From DATFVA01 sp963721075 (GTDB lineage Bacteria; Bacteroidota; Ignavibacteria; Ignavibacteriales; Ignavibacteriaceae), in assembly GCA_963721075.1 (NCBI GenBank), contig CAVRHV010000013.1, positions 186,001 to 250,000 on the forward strand: 64,000 nt of DNA. The letters run 5' to 3'. Under the pieces are notes generated by a model, which had not been told where the DNA came from, made no database searches, and worked only from the letters and a program-made list of their open reading frames with translations. Both the position numbers and the translations under genes were made by a program. Shown here one piece after another: positions 35,298 to 45,525 of this stretch (its first letter is position 1; each line of letters starts with the position of its first letter).

Positions 35298-36704
35298 ATG
35301 AAAGATAACATATTTACCTCGTCGGCATCCTCTTTTGCTGAGTTTCTCCAAAAAAATGAAAAAACAATTAAGTCTCACCAGGGCCAATCCCTCATCAGCT
35401 ATATTTTTCCTGCAGAGGAATATGAAATATTCAGCAGGATAAATAATCTCCGGAAAAGACAGGAAGTCCTGTTTTATCTTGAGAATCCATCTGAAAACAG
35501 ATTATCGCTCGGTGTGAATTCAATTTTAACGCTGACAGAAAAAGGTGAGAAACGGTTCTCTTCCCTTGAAAAGAAGATAAGGGAAACCGGTGAGAATTAC
35601 ATTTCGAACCGGAGAGATTATGAGCTTTCCGTTCCCCTGTTTATGGGAGGGATGAAATTCACTGTTGAGCATTCTGATGAATACTGGAAAGATTTTGAGG
35701 ACTCAACCTGGTTTATACCTGAGCTGATCTATGTAAAGAACAATGGCGGCTATCATTTTGTATTTAATTGTTTTACTTCACCGAAGATCAGGACTGAAGT
35801 TTTGACTTCAAAACTTGAGAAGGTATTGAATCTCTTCTTCTCTGACGCTTCGAACGAAGAAAGTAAAGAATTAAGAGTTCTTAGTCAGACAGGCAGCGAA
35901 CCCAAGGATAAGAAAAAATGGAAGACCCAGGTCAACCAGGTGCTCGATAAAATAGGTGACAACCAGATTGAAAAAGTAGTTTTATCACGTAAAGTTGAAC
36001 TTACCTTTACATCTGATATTTCAGCGGAACCCATACTCAAGAGTCTGGCTTCAAATTATCCCGAATGCACCTTATTCCTGTTTCACATCGGCAGGTCGTC
36101 ATTCGTAGGTGCATCGCCTGAGACCCTCGCCAGGATCAACGGCTCGGAAATAATCCTTGAAGTACTGGCCGGTTCAGCTGACCGTGGAAAAGACAGCGGC
36201 GAGGATCAGGATCTCGAAAAGGATATTCTTAAAAACAATAAAAACCTGACTGAGCATAAAATCGTTGTGGATTATATAAAGGAAAATCTGAAGAAGCTTT
36301 CGATTGATATGACTGTGAGCGAACCGGTGATCAAAAAGCTTCAAAACATACAGCATCTGAAATCAGAAATTAAGCTTAGTCTTAACGATCATATTTCATT
36401 CATAAATGTTATAGGCAAAATACACCCTACACCGGCTGTCTGCGGATCACCCCAGGACACCGCCTTAAACTTTATCAAAAAAACCGAACCTCATCAGAGA
36501 GGACTGTATGCAGGACTGATCGGCTGGCTGAACCTGCATAATGAAGGAGAGTTTGTGCTTGCAATCCGTTCAGCACTGGCTTCCGGAAATAAACTAATTG
36601 CATATGCCGGATGCGGAATAGTAAGCGGAAGCAATCCCGATGAGGAATACAGGGAAACCGAATTAAAACTGAAACCATTTCTTACAATCTTTAATGAAAA
36701 TTAA
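35298..36704 (+). CDS. menF: Isochorismate synthase
   Basis: Converts chorismate to isochorismate, the first step of menaquinone synthesis. The chorismate-binding domain occupies the last 260 residues: KVVLSRKVEL, FVGASPETLARINGSEIILEVLAGSADRG, HLKSEIKLSL, HPTPAVCGSP, ERGLYAGLIGW-type (here HQRGLYAGLIGWL) and YAGCGIVSGSNPDEEYRETELKL. The general base Lys and Mg-binding Glu are present in these blocks. 468 residues. It overlaps menD by 11 bp. Confidence 0.95.
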   Translation: MKDNIFTSSASSFAEFLQKNEKTIKSHQGQSLISYIFPAEEYEIFSRINNLRKRQEVLFYLENPSENRLSLGVNSILTLTEKGEKRFSSLEKKIRETGENYISNRRDYELSVPLFMGGMKFTVEHSDEYWKDFEDSTWFIPELIYVKNNGGYHFVFNCFTSPKIRTEVLTSKLEKVLNLFFSDASNEESKELRVLSQTGSEPKDKKKWKTQVNQVLDKIGDNQIEKVVLSRKVELTFTSDISAEPILKSLASNYPECTLFLFHIGRSSFVGASPETLARINGSEIILEVLAGSADRGKDSGEDQDLEKDILKNNKNLTEHKIVVDYIKENLKKLSIDMTVSEPVIKKLQNIQHLKSEIKLSLNDHISFINVIGKIHPTPAVCGSPQDTALNFIKKTEPHQRGLYAGLIGWLNLHNEGEFVLAIRSALASGNKLIAYAGCGIVSGSNPDEEYRETELKLKPFLTIFNEN

Positions 36705-38439
36705 CAGGAATACTTACTGGAGCGAAAACTTCCTCGGCCGGCTTGCTGATCTGGGAGTGAGACACGTATGTATTTCCCCCGGTTCAAGAAGTACACCGCT
36801 GACGATGGCTGCCTCTTCAGTGAAAAGACTAAGATGCTTTGTTCATATTGACGAGCGAAGCAGCGCATTCTTTGCGCTGGGACTGGCAAAAGCCTCAGGT
36901 AAGCCCGTTGTTATCATTACTACATCCGGAACAGCAGCTGCAGAACTATACCCTGCAATTATTGAGGCCTACCAGCAGAGAATACCGCTGATTGTCTGTA
37001 CTGCCGACCGGCCGCCGGAATTAATAGGACGGGGAGCGAACCAGACAATTAACCAGCACAACCTCTACAGCAATCATATCAGATACTTTAAGGATGCAGG
37101 ATTACCGGGACCTTCTGCCTCCGCAATAAGACGAATAAGAAAATATGCCGGCGAGGCTTTTATATTAAGTGCAGGCGGACCTGTACACATTAACTTCCCT
37201 TTTCGAAAACCATTTGAGCCTGAAACATATACTGATGAGCTGGATGAAAGAACCATACATATGATTGAGGCTCACCAGGCAAATGAGTCTAAGGTGCAGG
37301 AAAAAGAGATCAGACCCGGGAGAAATACTTATAAAGAAATTCTCAGTGCAGTTAAGGAATCACCAAAAGGTCTTATACTTGCCGGTCCAATGAATTACAA
37401 CAGCGGAACAGTGAAGCATATTATCAAGCTGGCTGAAAATCTCGGTTATCCTGTTATTGCTGATGCCAGTTCGCAGCTGAGGTTTGGAAATAATTCCCGA
37501 AACATAATGGTCAATTATGAAGCTTTCCTGCGGAATCAAAAATTTTTGAGATCATATAATCCTGATCTGATACTGCATTTCGGCAGAATGCCTTCATCAA
37601 AAGCTGTTGAAGAGTGGATCGGGAAGATATCCGCAAAACGTTATATAATTAATGAACATGGCGATATCTTTGATCCGTGGAATAATGCTTCAGGTATCTG
37701 CAGAAGTTCTCCTGAACTTTTCTGCAGAATGCTCACTGAAGATACTAAACAGCAGGATTCTGCTGAATGGTTAAATAATTATATCAGTGCAGATAATTCG
37801 GCCGGAAAAGTGAAGTCTGCGCTGCTGGCAAAATCTTCATTATCGAACGAGTGCAGTATTATCCCTGAAGTTATTAAAAATCTGCCTGATAACTCACACC
37901 TGGTAATCTCCAACAGTATGCCCGTAAGAGATCTTGATTACTTTTCACCACAGACGGAAAAGAAGATAATTGTCCATTCAAACCGCGGGGCAAGCGGAAT
38001 AGACGGAGTACTGTCGACTTCCTTAGGAATTCAGAAGGCATTAAATAAACCCACTGCGCTTATTACAGGAGATATGGCCTTTTACTATGACATCTCCGCC
38101 CTGTTAACGGCAGAAAGATTCAAGATACCACTTGTTGTTATACTCATTAATAACAATGGCGGAGCAATATTCGGAATGCTTCCGATAGCCTCTTATGGAA
38201 AGAAATTCAAGGATTATTTCATTAGTCCTCACAACCTTAACTTCAGTGCGATAGTTAAAAGCTTCAATGCAGAGTATCGTCTTATCGGCAGCCGGGATGC
38301 GCTTAAGAAAGCAATGGCGTCGGCCTTTAACGAAAAAAGACTAACAGTGCTTGAAATAAAAACAGATATGAAGGCCTCAATTAAAAAGAGAAAAGAGTAT
38401 TTCAATAAAGCAGGGAATCTGCCGGAAGGAATTGAATGA
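36694..38439 (+). CDS. menD: 2-succinyl-5-enolpyruvyl-6-hydroxy-3-cyclohexene-1-carboxylate synthase
   Basis: Thiamine diphosphate enzyme that condenses isochorismate with 2-oxoglutarate. N-terminal VRHVCISPGSRSTPLTMAA and the catalytic Glu in HIDERSSAFFALGLAKASGKP are seen, then TSGTAAAELYPAIIEAYQ and TADRPPELIGRGANQTINQ. The ThDP-binding motif is GDMAFYYDISALLTAERFKIPLVVILINNNGGAIF. 581 residues is normal. Its end overlaps menH by 4 bp. Confidence 0.97.
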   Translation: MKINRNTYWSENFLGRLADLGVRHVCISPGSRSTPLTMAASSVKRLRCFVHIDERSSAFFALGLAKASGKPVVIITTSGTAAAELYPAIIEAYQQRIPLIVCTADRPPELIGRGANQTINQHNLYSNHIRYFKDAGLPGPSASAIRRIRKYAGEAFILSAGGPVHINFPFRKPFEPETYTDELDERTIHMIEAHQANESKVQEKEIRPGRNTYKEILSAVKESPKGLILAGPMNYNSGTVKHIIKLAENLGYPVIADASSQLRFGNNSRNIMVNYEAFLRNQKFLRSYNPDLILHFGRMPSSKAVEEWIGKISAKRYIINEHGDIFDPWNNASGICRSSPELFCRMLTEDTKQQDSAEWLNNYISADNSAGKVKSALLAKSSLSNECSIIPEVIKNLPDNSHLVISNSMPVRDLDYFSPQTEKKIIVHSNRGASGIDGVLSTSLGIQKALNKPTALITGDMAFYYDISALLTAERFKIPLVVILINNNGGAIFGMLPIASYGKKFKDYFISPHNLNFSAIVKSFNAEYRLIGSRDALKKAMASAFNEKRLTVLEIKTDMKASIKKRKEYFNKAGNLPEGIE

Positions 38440-39266
38440 GAGTTAAGTATTCGAATGTATTTCTTAACGTTAACCCGCCGGGGAAAATTAATAAATCAGC
38501 TGACCATATATTTTTTCTTCATGGATTTACCGGAAGCTCCGGTGACTGGTCAGATGTGCTTCCGGAAATAGACAATAGGTTCAATAAATTCACAATAGAC
38601 CTGCTTGGTCATGGCAAAAGCGACTTCCCGAATGATCCTTCATTGTATTCATGGGAACTTCAGGTTGAGCAGCTTAACAAAATCATCAATGAATTTACCG
38701 AAGACAAAGTGATCCTCTGCGGTTATTCGATGGGAGGAAGACTGGCCTTATGCTATGCTTATACTTATCCCGAACGGGTACTGGGACTAATACTTGAAAG
38801 CTCCTCCCCCGGCATAAAAGATAAAAGACCGAGAGAAAAGAGAATTCATGAAGATGAAGAGCTTTCCCGGTTTATTTTATCCCATCCCATTAATGAATTT
38901 GTTGATCTATGGGTCAACAAAGAAATATTCACCACCCAGCTGCGCTTTTCAGAGGAAAAAAGAAAAGAAATAAAAAAGAGCAAGATGAAGAATAATCCTA
39001 TCGGATTATCAAATTCGCTGCTGGGCTTCAGCACAGGCAAAATGCCGAACCTTTATTCTCAGTTAAAGAAAATGAACACTCAGGTTCTTCTGCTTACCGG
39101 TGAACTCGACACAAAATTTACTGCATTAAATAAGAGCATCGTTAAGAAATTTCCGTCAGCAAAACATGTCACTGTCAGGAACGCAGGCCATACAGTACAT
39201 CTTGAGGAACCTGCAAAGTATACTGCGGCAGTAAACGACTTCCTAAAAGGTTTTGTAAAGATCTAG
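38436..39266 (+). CDS. menH: 2-succinyl-6-hydroxy-2,4-cyclohexadiene-1-carboxylate synthase
   Basis: An alpha/beta-hydrolase that eliminates pyruvate from the MenD product. The catalytic Ser is in ILCGYSMGGRLAL, the Asp in TGELDTKF and the His in NAGHTVHLEEP; the oxyanion region is FLHGFTGSSGDW. 276 residues. It overlaps menD and ends the first part of the men cluster. Because alpha/beta-hydrolases are hard to separate by motif alone, the assignment rests on context as well. Confidence 0.93.
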   Translation: MRVKYSNVFLNVNPPGKINKSADHIFFLHGFTGSSGDWSDVLPEIDNRFNKFTIDLLGHGKSDFPNDPSLYSWELQVEQLNKIINEFTEDKVILCGYSMGGRLALCYAYTYPERVLGLILESSSPGIKDKRPREKRIHEDEELSRFILSHPINEFVDLWVNKEIFTTQLRFSEEKRKEIKKSKMKNNPIGLSNSLLGFSTGKMPNLYSQLKKMNTQVLLLTGELDTKFTALNKSIVKKFPSAKHVTVRNAGHTVHLEEPAKYTAAVNDFLKGFVKI

Positions 39267-39468
39267 ATAAAATCCTGTTTGAGTCCCCATCCTCCCTCCC
39301 CTGGTAATGCCCGGCGGGAATCCTCTTCAGCTGATCCACATACCGATATTGATGCTCCTGCTGCGGTTTATTGCTCGTCGCCGGGATGAAAAAAGGTTTT
39401 AACTTTATCTTTTTTATTTTAAGTTTAAGTTGTAGTTAAATAATCATTTACCACAAATGGGGAGCATA

Positions 39469-41055
39469 ATGAAAACTGCCATCCTTCTCTTATCATTTTT
39501 TCTGTTAACCATCAACATCTACTCTCAATTAGGTTATCCTGAACCAGTTACTACAGGAAAGCACTTCCTGGTTAACTCTGCGGGACTGCCGGAAGAATTC
39601 CTGTTATTCTCACCTGATACAGCAACACAAATATTGTTCAATCCTGCCAGAGCAAACGATTTTTCAGGAAACTTTATATTCGTGAATTATTTATCCGATT
39701 ACGCCTCTTCATATATTTATCCTGTTTATGCCAAACATCCCACTTTTTCAGCAGCTGCGCTCATAAATATCGGAAGTGCAAAGTGGCTTTTTGAACTTAC
39801 AAACGGAATAATAACGGGTAATACTTCGCTCGTTTATAAGAATGATCACCTTACTATTACTGATCCTGTTGCACGGTACACAAGCGATAGAATTGTAAGC
39901 AGCCAGGTAAACCGCGCCGATGAGACTATAACGTCATTTAAGATATCCAGAATCTTCACAACCGATGAATTAAATCTGTCAGCCGGATTATACGGTATAA
40001 TTATGACTAATAATTCAAGCACCGACGCATTGTTTACTAACGAACATTATACTTTTAAAGATGTAACTCCTATTGATAGTAGCGCTTTCAGAGACCATAA
40101 CCTCTCGGAAGAAACCAGAAATTATAATGATAAAGAAACAAGGTATGTAATAGGACTTGACTTTACAGCAGGCACAGAGTTATTCGACTATGTCGGATCG
40201 ATCGACTATCAGTTCGGTGATAATTCATTTAATAATATCAGTAATTCCGATGGTTATTCCTATGACAGTCTTAGATATTCTCCCTCTGTACCCTGGAGTT
40301 ACAGCAGGGTAGAAGAATACAGAACTAATCTTAGTAATTCGAACCAGAAACCATCCGTGCTGAATTTTTCTAATTATTTCAGGCATAAACTGGGATTAAT
40401 ACTACCTGACGATAATTTATTTATTTCAGCAAATGCCTTTTATGCATCCGGCAATATATCTTATAAGTATACCGATGAAAGAATTTCACTCTCTTATGGG
40501 GAAACACAAACTTCAGGGGACACATTAAATACTGAGAATTCGAATAAATACGATATTAATGACTGGGGTTTAACCATCTCAGCCGGATACGTAATATCAA
40601 AAATATATAATGACCTCTCTTTTCTTACAGGCTTAAGGATACTGGGAAGTATTCAACATCTGGATGGTTTAGAACGATATAATCTAACTTCTTATCAGAC
40701 AGGATTTGAAGAAGATGTAATAAAACCATCAATGTTCTCATTTACTCTTCCCGTCTATATAAACTATTCACCAGCTGAATGGATATCATTATACGGAGGG
40801 ATAAACTATATTTATGCTTACAGCAACGAGGAGTTCCGGCAATCGATGGATAATATCTTCAGCGAGTCTTATTCTACAACTGAAATTACATCTCATTTAA
40901 ATTATGAGACCTCGAGTCACGGGTGGAAGTCTTATAAGTCAATTTACTTCGGATGCGAGTTCAGACATCCATCAGGTTTAAGAGCCCAGTTCTTTTTTGA
41001 CAGGAATATCACCAATGTGCCCGACTGGAATGTCTCGCTGGGATACCTGTTTTAA
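39469..41055 (+). CDS. Predicted outer membrane beta-barrel protein inside the men cluster
   Basis: A protein of about 528 residues with signal peptide (MKTAILLLSFFLLTINIYSQ). LLFSPDTATQILFNPARANDFSGNFIFVNYLSDYASSYIYP resembles the start of PorV/FadL-like or DUF-type barrels. The remaining sequence is strand-rich with many Asn, Ser and Tyr, and the end DWNVSLGYLF is a barrel C-terminus. No family is recognised. The second ATG is chosen since GGGGAG is at the right distance. It separates menH from menB but shows no link to quinone chemistry. Confidence 0.75.
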   Translation: MKTAILLLSFFLLTINIYSQLGYPEPVTTGKHFLVNSAGLPEEFLLFSPDTATQILFNPARANDFSGNFIFVNYLSDYASSYIYPVYAKHPTFSAAALINIGSAKWLFELTNGIITGNTSLVYKNDHLTITDPVARYTSDRIVSSQVNRADETITSFKISRIFTTDELNLSAGLYGIIMTNNSSTDALFTNEHYTFKDVTPIDSSAFRDHNLSEETRNYNDKETRYVIGLDFTAGTELFDYVGSIDYQFGDNSFNNISNSDGYSYDSLRYSPSVPWSYSRVEEYRTNLSNSNQKPSVLNFSNYFRHKLGLILPDDNLFISANAFYASGNISYKYTDERISLSYGETQTSGDTLNTENSNKYDINDWGLTISAGYVISKIYNDLSFLTGLRILGSIQHLDGLERYNLTSYQTGFEEDVIKPSMFSFTLPVYINYSPAEWISLYGGINYIYAYSNEEFRQSMDNIFSESYSTTEITSHLNYETSSHGWKSYKSIYFGCEFRHPSGLRAQFFFDRNITNVPDWNVSLGYLF

Positions 41056-41059
41056 TTTT

Positions 41060-41160
41060 AATTAACAATTAAAAATGTATAATTAATAGATGAGCCTCCG
41101 AAGAACACGGGTACGGAGGCTTGTCCAATATTCTGCATTAATCATTATTCATTGTTAATT
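41060..41160. repeat. Imperfect inverted repeat of about 100 bp
   Basis: The outer arms AATTAACAAT and ATTGTTAATT match perfectly, and the inner arms AGCCTCCG (41093-41100) and CGGAGGCT (41114-41121) form a hairpin. It could end the preceding barrel gene or be a small mobile-type repeat. The same AATTAACAAT motif occurs in two other spacers. Confidence 0.5.
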
Positions 41161-41280
41161 TTAAAATCTCCACCCTGTGCTGTGCTGACTGTCAAATAAA
41201 CCTTCCTCATGCTATATTTATTCTAACTTTCACAACTTTTCAATATTTTTAAAAGCTAATTCTAAAAATTCGAGGTGATG

Positions 41281-42115
41281 ATGTCATTTAAGTGGAAAAA
41301 AGCTAAGGAATACCAGGATATTATTTATGAAAAAATGGATGGAATTGCTAAGGTGACCATTAACCGTCCCGAAGTACGCAACGCCTTTCGTCCCGGAAAC
41401 TGTCATCGAAATGTACGACGCTTTCGCCGATGCAAGAGAAGATCAGGAAATCGGCGTTGTGCTCTTAACGGGTTATGGTCCCGCTAAAGACGGTAAATAC
41501 GCTTTCTGCTCAGGAGGCGACCAGAGAATACGGGGCGACCAGGGCTACGTTGGAAAGGACGGCGTTCAGCGGTTAAATGTTCTTGATCTTCAGAAACTGA
41601 TACGAAGTATGCCCAAGCCGGTAATTGCACTTGTAGCAGGGTATGCAATAGGCGGCGGTCACGTGCTGCATGTAGTATGCGATCTGACAATCGCAGCGGA
41701 CAATGCAATATTCGGACAGACAGGTCCAAAGGTAGGAAGCTTCGACGGCGGATTCGGCTCAAGCTACCTGGCAAGAATAGTAGGACAGAAGAAAGCCCGC
41801 GAGATATGGTACCTTTGCGATCAGTACAATGCACAGGAAGCATTTGATATGGGGCTGGTAAACAAAGTAGTTCCAGTTGAAGAACTTGAAAAAACAGGTG
41901 TTGAATGGGCAAAGAAGATATTGGAGAAAAGTCCGCTCGCTATCCGTCTCCTCAAATCAGCCTTCAATGCAGAACTTGACGGACAGGCCGGAATTCAGGA
42001 ACTGGCAGGCAATGCAACTTTGTTATACTATATGAGCGAAGAGGCTCAGGAAGGCAAAAAAGCTTATCTTGAGAAGAGAAAACCTGAATTTAATAAATTT
42101 CCCAAACTTCCATAG
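41281..42115 (+). CDS. menB: 1,4-dihydroxy-2-naphthoyl-CoA synthase (one frameshift)
   Basis: Crotonase-family enzyme that closes the naphthoate ring from succinylbenzoyl-CoA. The conserved blocks are KVTINRPEVRNAFRP, GDQRIRGDQGYVG, GGGHVLHVVCDLTIAADNAIFGQTGPKVGSFDGGFGS and LARIVGQKKAREIWYLC; the Asp of the active site is in SFDGG. An extra G in the pair at 41395-41396 breaks it near residue 40; removing it restores AFRPETVIEMYDAFADAREDQ and a length of about 277 residues. GAGG stands before the chosen ATG. Confidence 0.95.
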
Positions 42116-42126
42116 AAGAAAGACGA

Positions 42127-43035
42127 ATGGAAAATCAGAAAGAAAGTGTTACCGAAATACCCACAAAGCTTGAAAGCTGGATAATCGCGAGCAGACCCAA
42201 AACACTTTTCGCCGCAATTGTGCCGGTATTTGTGGGGTCGGGAGTAGCAATCAGTGAGGGAATTTTCGTTCCTTTATATTCGCTTGTTGCTCTCCTCTGC
42301 TCTATCCTCATACAGATCGGGACGAATTACACCAATGATCTTTATGACTACACCAAAGGAGCAGATAACGAGAAGCGAAAAGGTCCCAGGAGGGTGCTTG
42401 CAAGCGGACTAATTACCGTTACCGAAATGAAATTCGCAATCGTCATTACTTTTCTTATCTCATTCCTTCTCGGATTGTACCTTGTGTATGTGGGCGGATG
42501 GATCATACTTGCTGTCGGTGTATTCTCAATCATTGCGGGAATAGCCTATACAGCCGGACCCTTCCCTCTTGCTTACAACGGACTGGGCGACATATTCGTT
42601 TTCGGTTTCTTCGGAGTTATAGGTACTGTCTTTACATACTACCTGCATTCGCATCATATAAATTTTGTATCGCTGCTGGCATCGATACCTGTAGGCTCGC
42701 TTGTAACAAATATCCTGGTTGTAAATAACTACCGCGATATTGAAGAAGACCGTGCCGCTAATAAATACACACTGGCAGTAAAGATGGGAAGAACGTTCAC
42801 ACGTTACCAGTTTATCTTTCTCATCGTTATTTCATTTCTTACCCCGCTTGCTTTGTTTTTGTTCTTCGATTATACTTTATGGATATTTCTTCCGTATGTA
42901 ACCTTGCCTTTCGCCGCAAAAGCCATAAAGATGATCACCACACTTGAAGGAACAGACTTAAATAAGACTCTGGAGCTGACTGCACAGCTTTCAGCATTAT
43001 TCGGAATACTGTTTTCTGCGGGCCTTGCGCTGTGA
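42127..43035 (+). CDS. menA: 1,4-dihydroxy-2-naphthoate polyprenyltransferase
   Basis: Inner-membrane UbiA-family prenyltransferase with eight or nine hydrophobic segments. The first Mg/prenyl diphosphate motif is NYTNDLYDYTKGADNEKRKGPRRVLASGLI; the second is NNYRDIEEDRAANKYTLAVKMGR. The N-terminus KLESWIIASRPKTLFAAIVPVFVG is diagnostic of MenA. 302 residues. It starts 12 bp after menB and overlaps menC by 4 bp. Confidence 0.96.
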   Translation: MENQKESVTEIPTKLESWIIASRPKTLFAAIVPVFVGSGVAISEGIFVPLYSLVALLCSILIQIGTNYTNDLYDYTKGADNEKRKGPRRVLASGLITVTEMKFAIVITFLISFLLGLYLVYVGGWIILAVGVFSIIAGIAYTAGPFPLAYNGLGDIFVFGFFGVIGTVFTYYLHSHHINFVSLLASIPVGSLVTNILVVNNYRDIEEDRAANKYTLAVKMGRTFTRYQFIFLIVISFLTPLALFLFFDYTLWIFLPYVTLPFAAKAIKMITTLEGTDLNKTLELTAQLSALFGILFSAGLAL

Positions 43036-44060
43036 CAAATCTCGAGCTTACATATTCTCCATACCACCTTCAGCTCTCAATGCCTTTTACTACATCTAAA
43101 GGAGAGATCAGAGAGAGAACAGGATTTGTTATTTCACTGAAGAACCTTTCTAAAGCTCAGGGAATCGGTGAGGCTGCTCCCCTTCCGGAATTCGGTTCTG
43201 AAAGTTTTGAAGATGATGAAAAAGCTCTCGAAAATATTAATCTTAACCTGAAGCTGGATCTTAACAATATTATTCCTTCAATAGAAAAAAGTCTTGTTGA
43301 TTTCGATCATCTGCCTGCGCTCAGGAGCGGACTTGAGCAGGCGATCCTTAATTTAATCTGCGTTGAAAGAAAAACTACTTTGAGCGAGCTTTTTAATAAA
43401 CCCGTTGCACGAAATATCAGCGTGAACGGTGTTATAGGCATGCTTTCTAGAGAGCAAGCAGTCGGCACAGCAAAAGAATTAAGATCGAAGGGATTCAGAA
43501 CGCTGAAGATAAAAGCCGGTCGTAAGAACTTTCAGGATGATCTTGAGATAGTAAGGGAGATAAGAAAGGAAGCAGGAAAAAATATGAAACTGCGCCTTGA
43601 TATAAACGGAGAATGGCTTCCTGAAGAAGCGGTGCTGAACCTGAAGCAGCTGGAAGAGTTCGATATAGAATATGTCGAACAGCCGGTAAAAGATATTAAC
43701 GACTTCCCTGCCGTAAGCTCCGGAACATCTATCCCTCTTGCAGCAGATGAGTCTGTAAGGAGCTACGATGATGCGGTCAGCATAATCAGACAAAAGCTGG
43801 CTTCTGTTCTTGTGCTTAAACCTATGATGATCGGAGGGCTTACACACACATTCAGGATCATCGATGAAGCAGAAAAGAACGGAATGAAGATAGTCATCAC
43901 TTCATCTTTTGAATCCTCAATCGGAAGATCAACCTGTGTCTTTGCTGCTGCAGTGCTGAAAGAACAGACAGCTCATGGACTTGCTGTTCATGACTATTTT
44001 AAAGACACAATTGTCAATAACCCCTTCCCCGTGGAAAATGGATTAATAAAGATCGGATAA
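43032..44060 (+). CDS. menC: o-Succinylbenzoate synthase
   Basis: Enolase-superfamily dehydratase producing o-succinylbenzoate. The catalytic Lys is in TLKIKAGR; metal ligands are in LRLDINGEW, VEQPV and LAADESV; a second Lys is in VLVLKPMMIGG. The end TAHGLAVHDYF is typical. 342 residues. It fits directly between menA and menE, with a 4-bp overlap to menA, so the genes are translationally coupled. Confidence 0.93.
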   Translation: MTNLELTYSPYHLQLSMPFTTSKGEIRERTGFVISLKNLSKAQGIGEAAPLPEFGSESFEDDEKALENINLNLKLDLNNIIPSIEKSLVDFDHLPALRSGLEQAILNLICVERKTTLSELFNKPVARNISVNGVIGMLSREQAVGTAKELRSKGFRTLKIKAGRKNFQDDLEIVREIRKEAGKNMKLRLDINGEWLPEEAVLNLKQLEEFDIEYVEQPVKDINDFPAVSSGTSIPLAADESVRSYDDAVSIIRQKLASVLVLKPMMIGGLTHTFRIIDEAEKNGMKIVITSSFESSIGRSTCVFAAAVLKEQTAHGLAVHDYFKDTIVNNPFPVENGLIKIG

Positions 44061-44062
44061 GA

Positions 44063-45515
44063 ATGATTATACCCGGCGACATTATCAGAAAAGATATAAG
44101 CCGCAGGGACGACCGACCTGCTATAATAACCTCCGGTTCTGAAATTACATACAAAGAGCTTGATGCAAGAATAAGGCAGGCAACAGGATGGCTGAATTCA
44201 ATAGGTGTAAGAAGGCAGACAAAGGCCGCTCTGCTCAGCAGCAATAATCCTCATTATGTAGTTCTCCTGTTTGCTTTATGGAACCTGGATGCCAGCGTTA
44301 TCCCGTTAAACATAATGATGTCAGATTCCGAACTCACAGAAATAATCAATTTTTCTGACGCTGAATTTCTCTTCTTAAATAAAGATGAAGGACGGCAGCT
44401 CGAATGCAGTATTCCCCGGTACGATTTTGATATATCCTTAACGGAAGCAGCAGGTTTTGAAGCTCCCGGCATAGATCCCGATGCGATTTCACTGCTTATG
44501 TTTACCTCAGGAGTAACAGGAAAACCAAAGGGTGTTATGCATTCGTTAAACGACCTGCTGAACAGTGCGGATAATAGTCGCGACATGCTTAATGCAGCAG
44601 TCCGAAGACCGCTGGCTAGCAAGTCTGCCTTTTTATCATATCGGCGGAATATCCATTATCATAAGAACATTCCGTTATGGTTCTTCTCTGGTAATCCCTT
44701 TATCGCTGAAAAATGAAGCTCTGATAAGTGCATTTAACAGTCTCAATCCCTCTTTTGCTTCTCTTGTTTCAACCCAGCTTAAACGAATGCTGGAAAGCGG
44801 ATGGAAACCCTCAGCAGAATTAAGAAATATACTTTTAGGCGGCGGATTTTCTGATGAAGAGCTCATAAAGGATGCTATGAAAGCGGGCTGCAGAATTTCC
44901 AATGTTTACGGCTCAACAGAAACCTCTGCTTTTGTGGCCGCTTGTGATCCGGAAAGTGTAAAGACAAAACCTCTTTCTGCCGGTAAAGCTCTGGGCAATA
45001 ATAAAATATTCATAGTCGACGACCAGATCAACGAAGAAAAGGCAGGTATACGCGGCGAGATTTTAATTCAGAGTAATGCCCTGTTCCATGGTTACTACAA
45101 AGATGAAAAAGAGACTGCGAAAAAATTAACACCTAGAGGATTTCTTACGGGCGATGTTGGTTATATAGATAATGACGGCGATTTGTTCGTGGAAGCACGG
45201 AGAACTGATCTGATTATTACGGGCGGTGAAAATGTAAATCCTCTTGAGGTTGAGAAGGCCCTGAATAAAATACCGGGTATAAGTGACAGCTGTGTATTTG
45301 CACTGCCGGATAAGGAATGGGGACAGCTTGCAGCCGCTGCGGTTGTACTGACTGAAGATATTTCAATTAAAGAAATCACAGAGTATCTGAAGGGTAAGAT
45401 TGCCGGTTACAAGATCCCGAAAAGATTTTATCCTGTTGACAGTATTCCGAGATCACCGCTGGGAAAGATTTTAAGAGAGAAGGTGAGGGAGGAAATCGAA
45501 ATTATTGAAAATTGA
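44063..45515 (+). CDS. menE: o-Succinylbenzoate-CoA ligase (one frameshift)
   Basis: Adenylate-forming enzyme that makes OSB-CoA for MenB. The P-loop motif is LLMFTSGVTGKPKGVMHS, then VYGSTETSAF, FLTGDVGYIDNDGDLFVEARRTDLIITGGENVNPLEVEKAL and the catalytic Lys in PLGKILREKV. The frame changes at an extra C in the pair at 44602-44603, inside AAVEDRWLASLPFYHIGG once corrected; total about 483 residues, as expected. It ends 10 bp from a convergent thioesterase gene. Confidence 0.95.
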
Positions 45516-45525
45516 AGATTGGCTG

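Noticed and set aside
39270..39468. CCCGGCG...CGCCGGG inverted repeat between menH and the barrel gene as a structured RNA
   Set aside because: Only 7 bp with a long loop of about 60 nt and no further conserved-looking pairing; not enough to claim an RNA.
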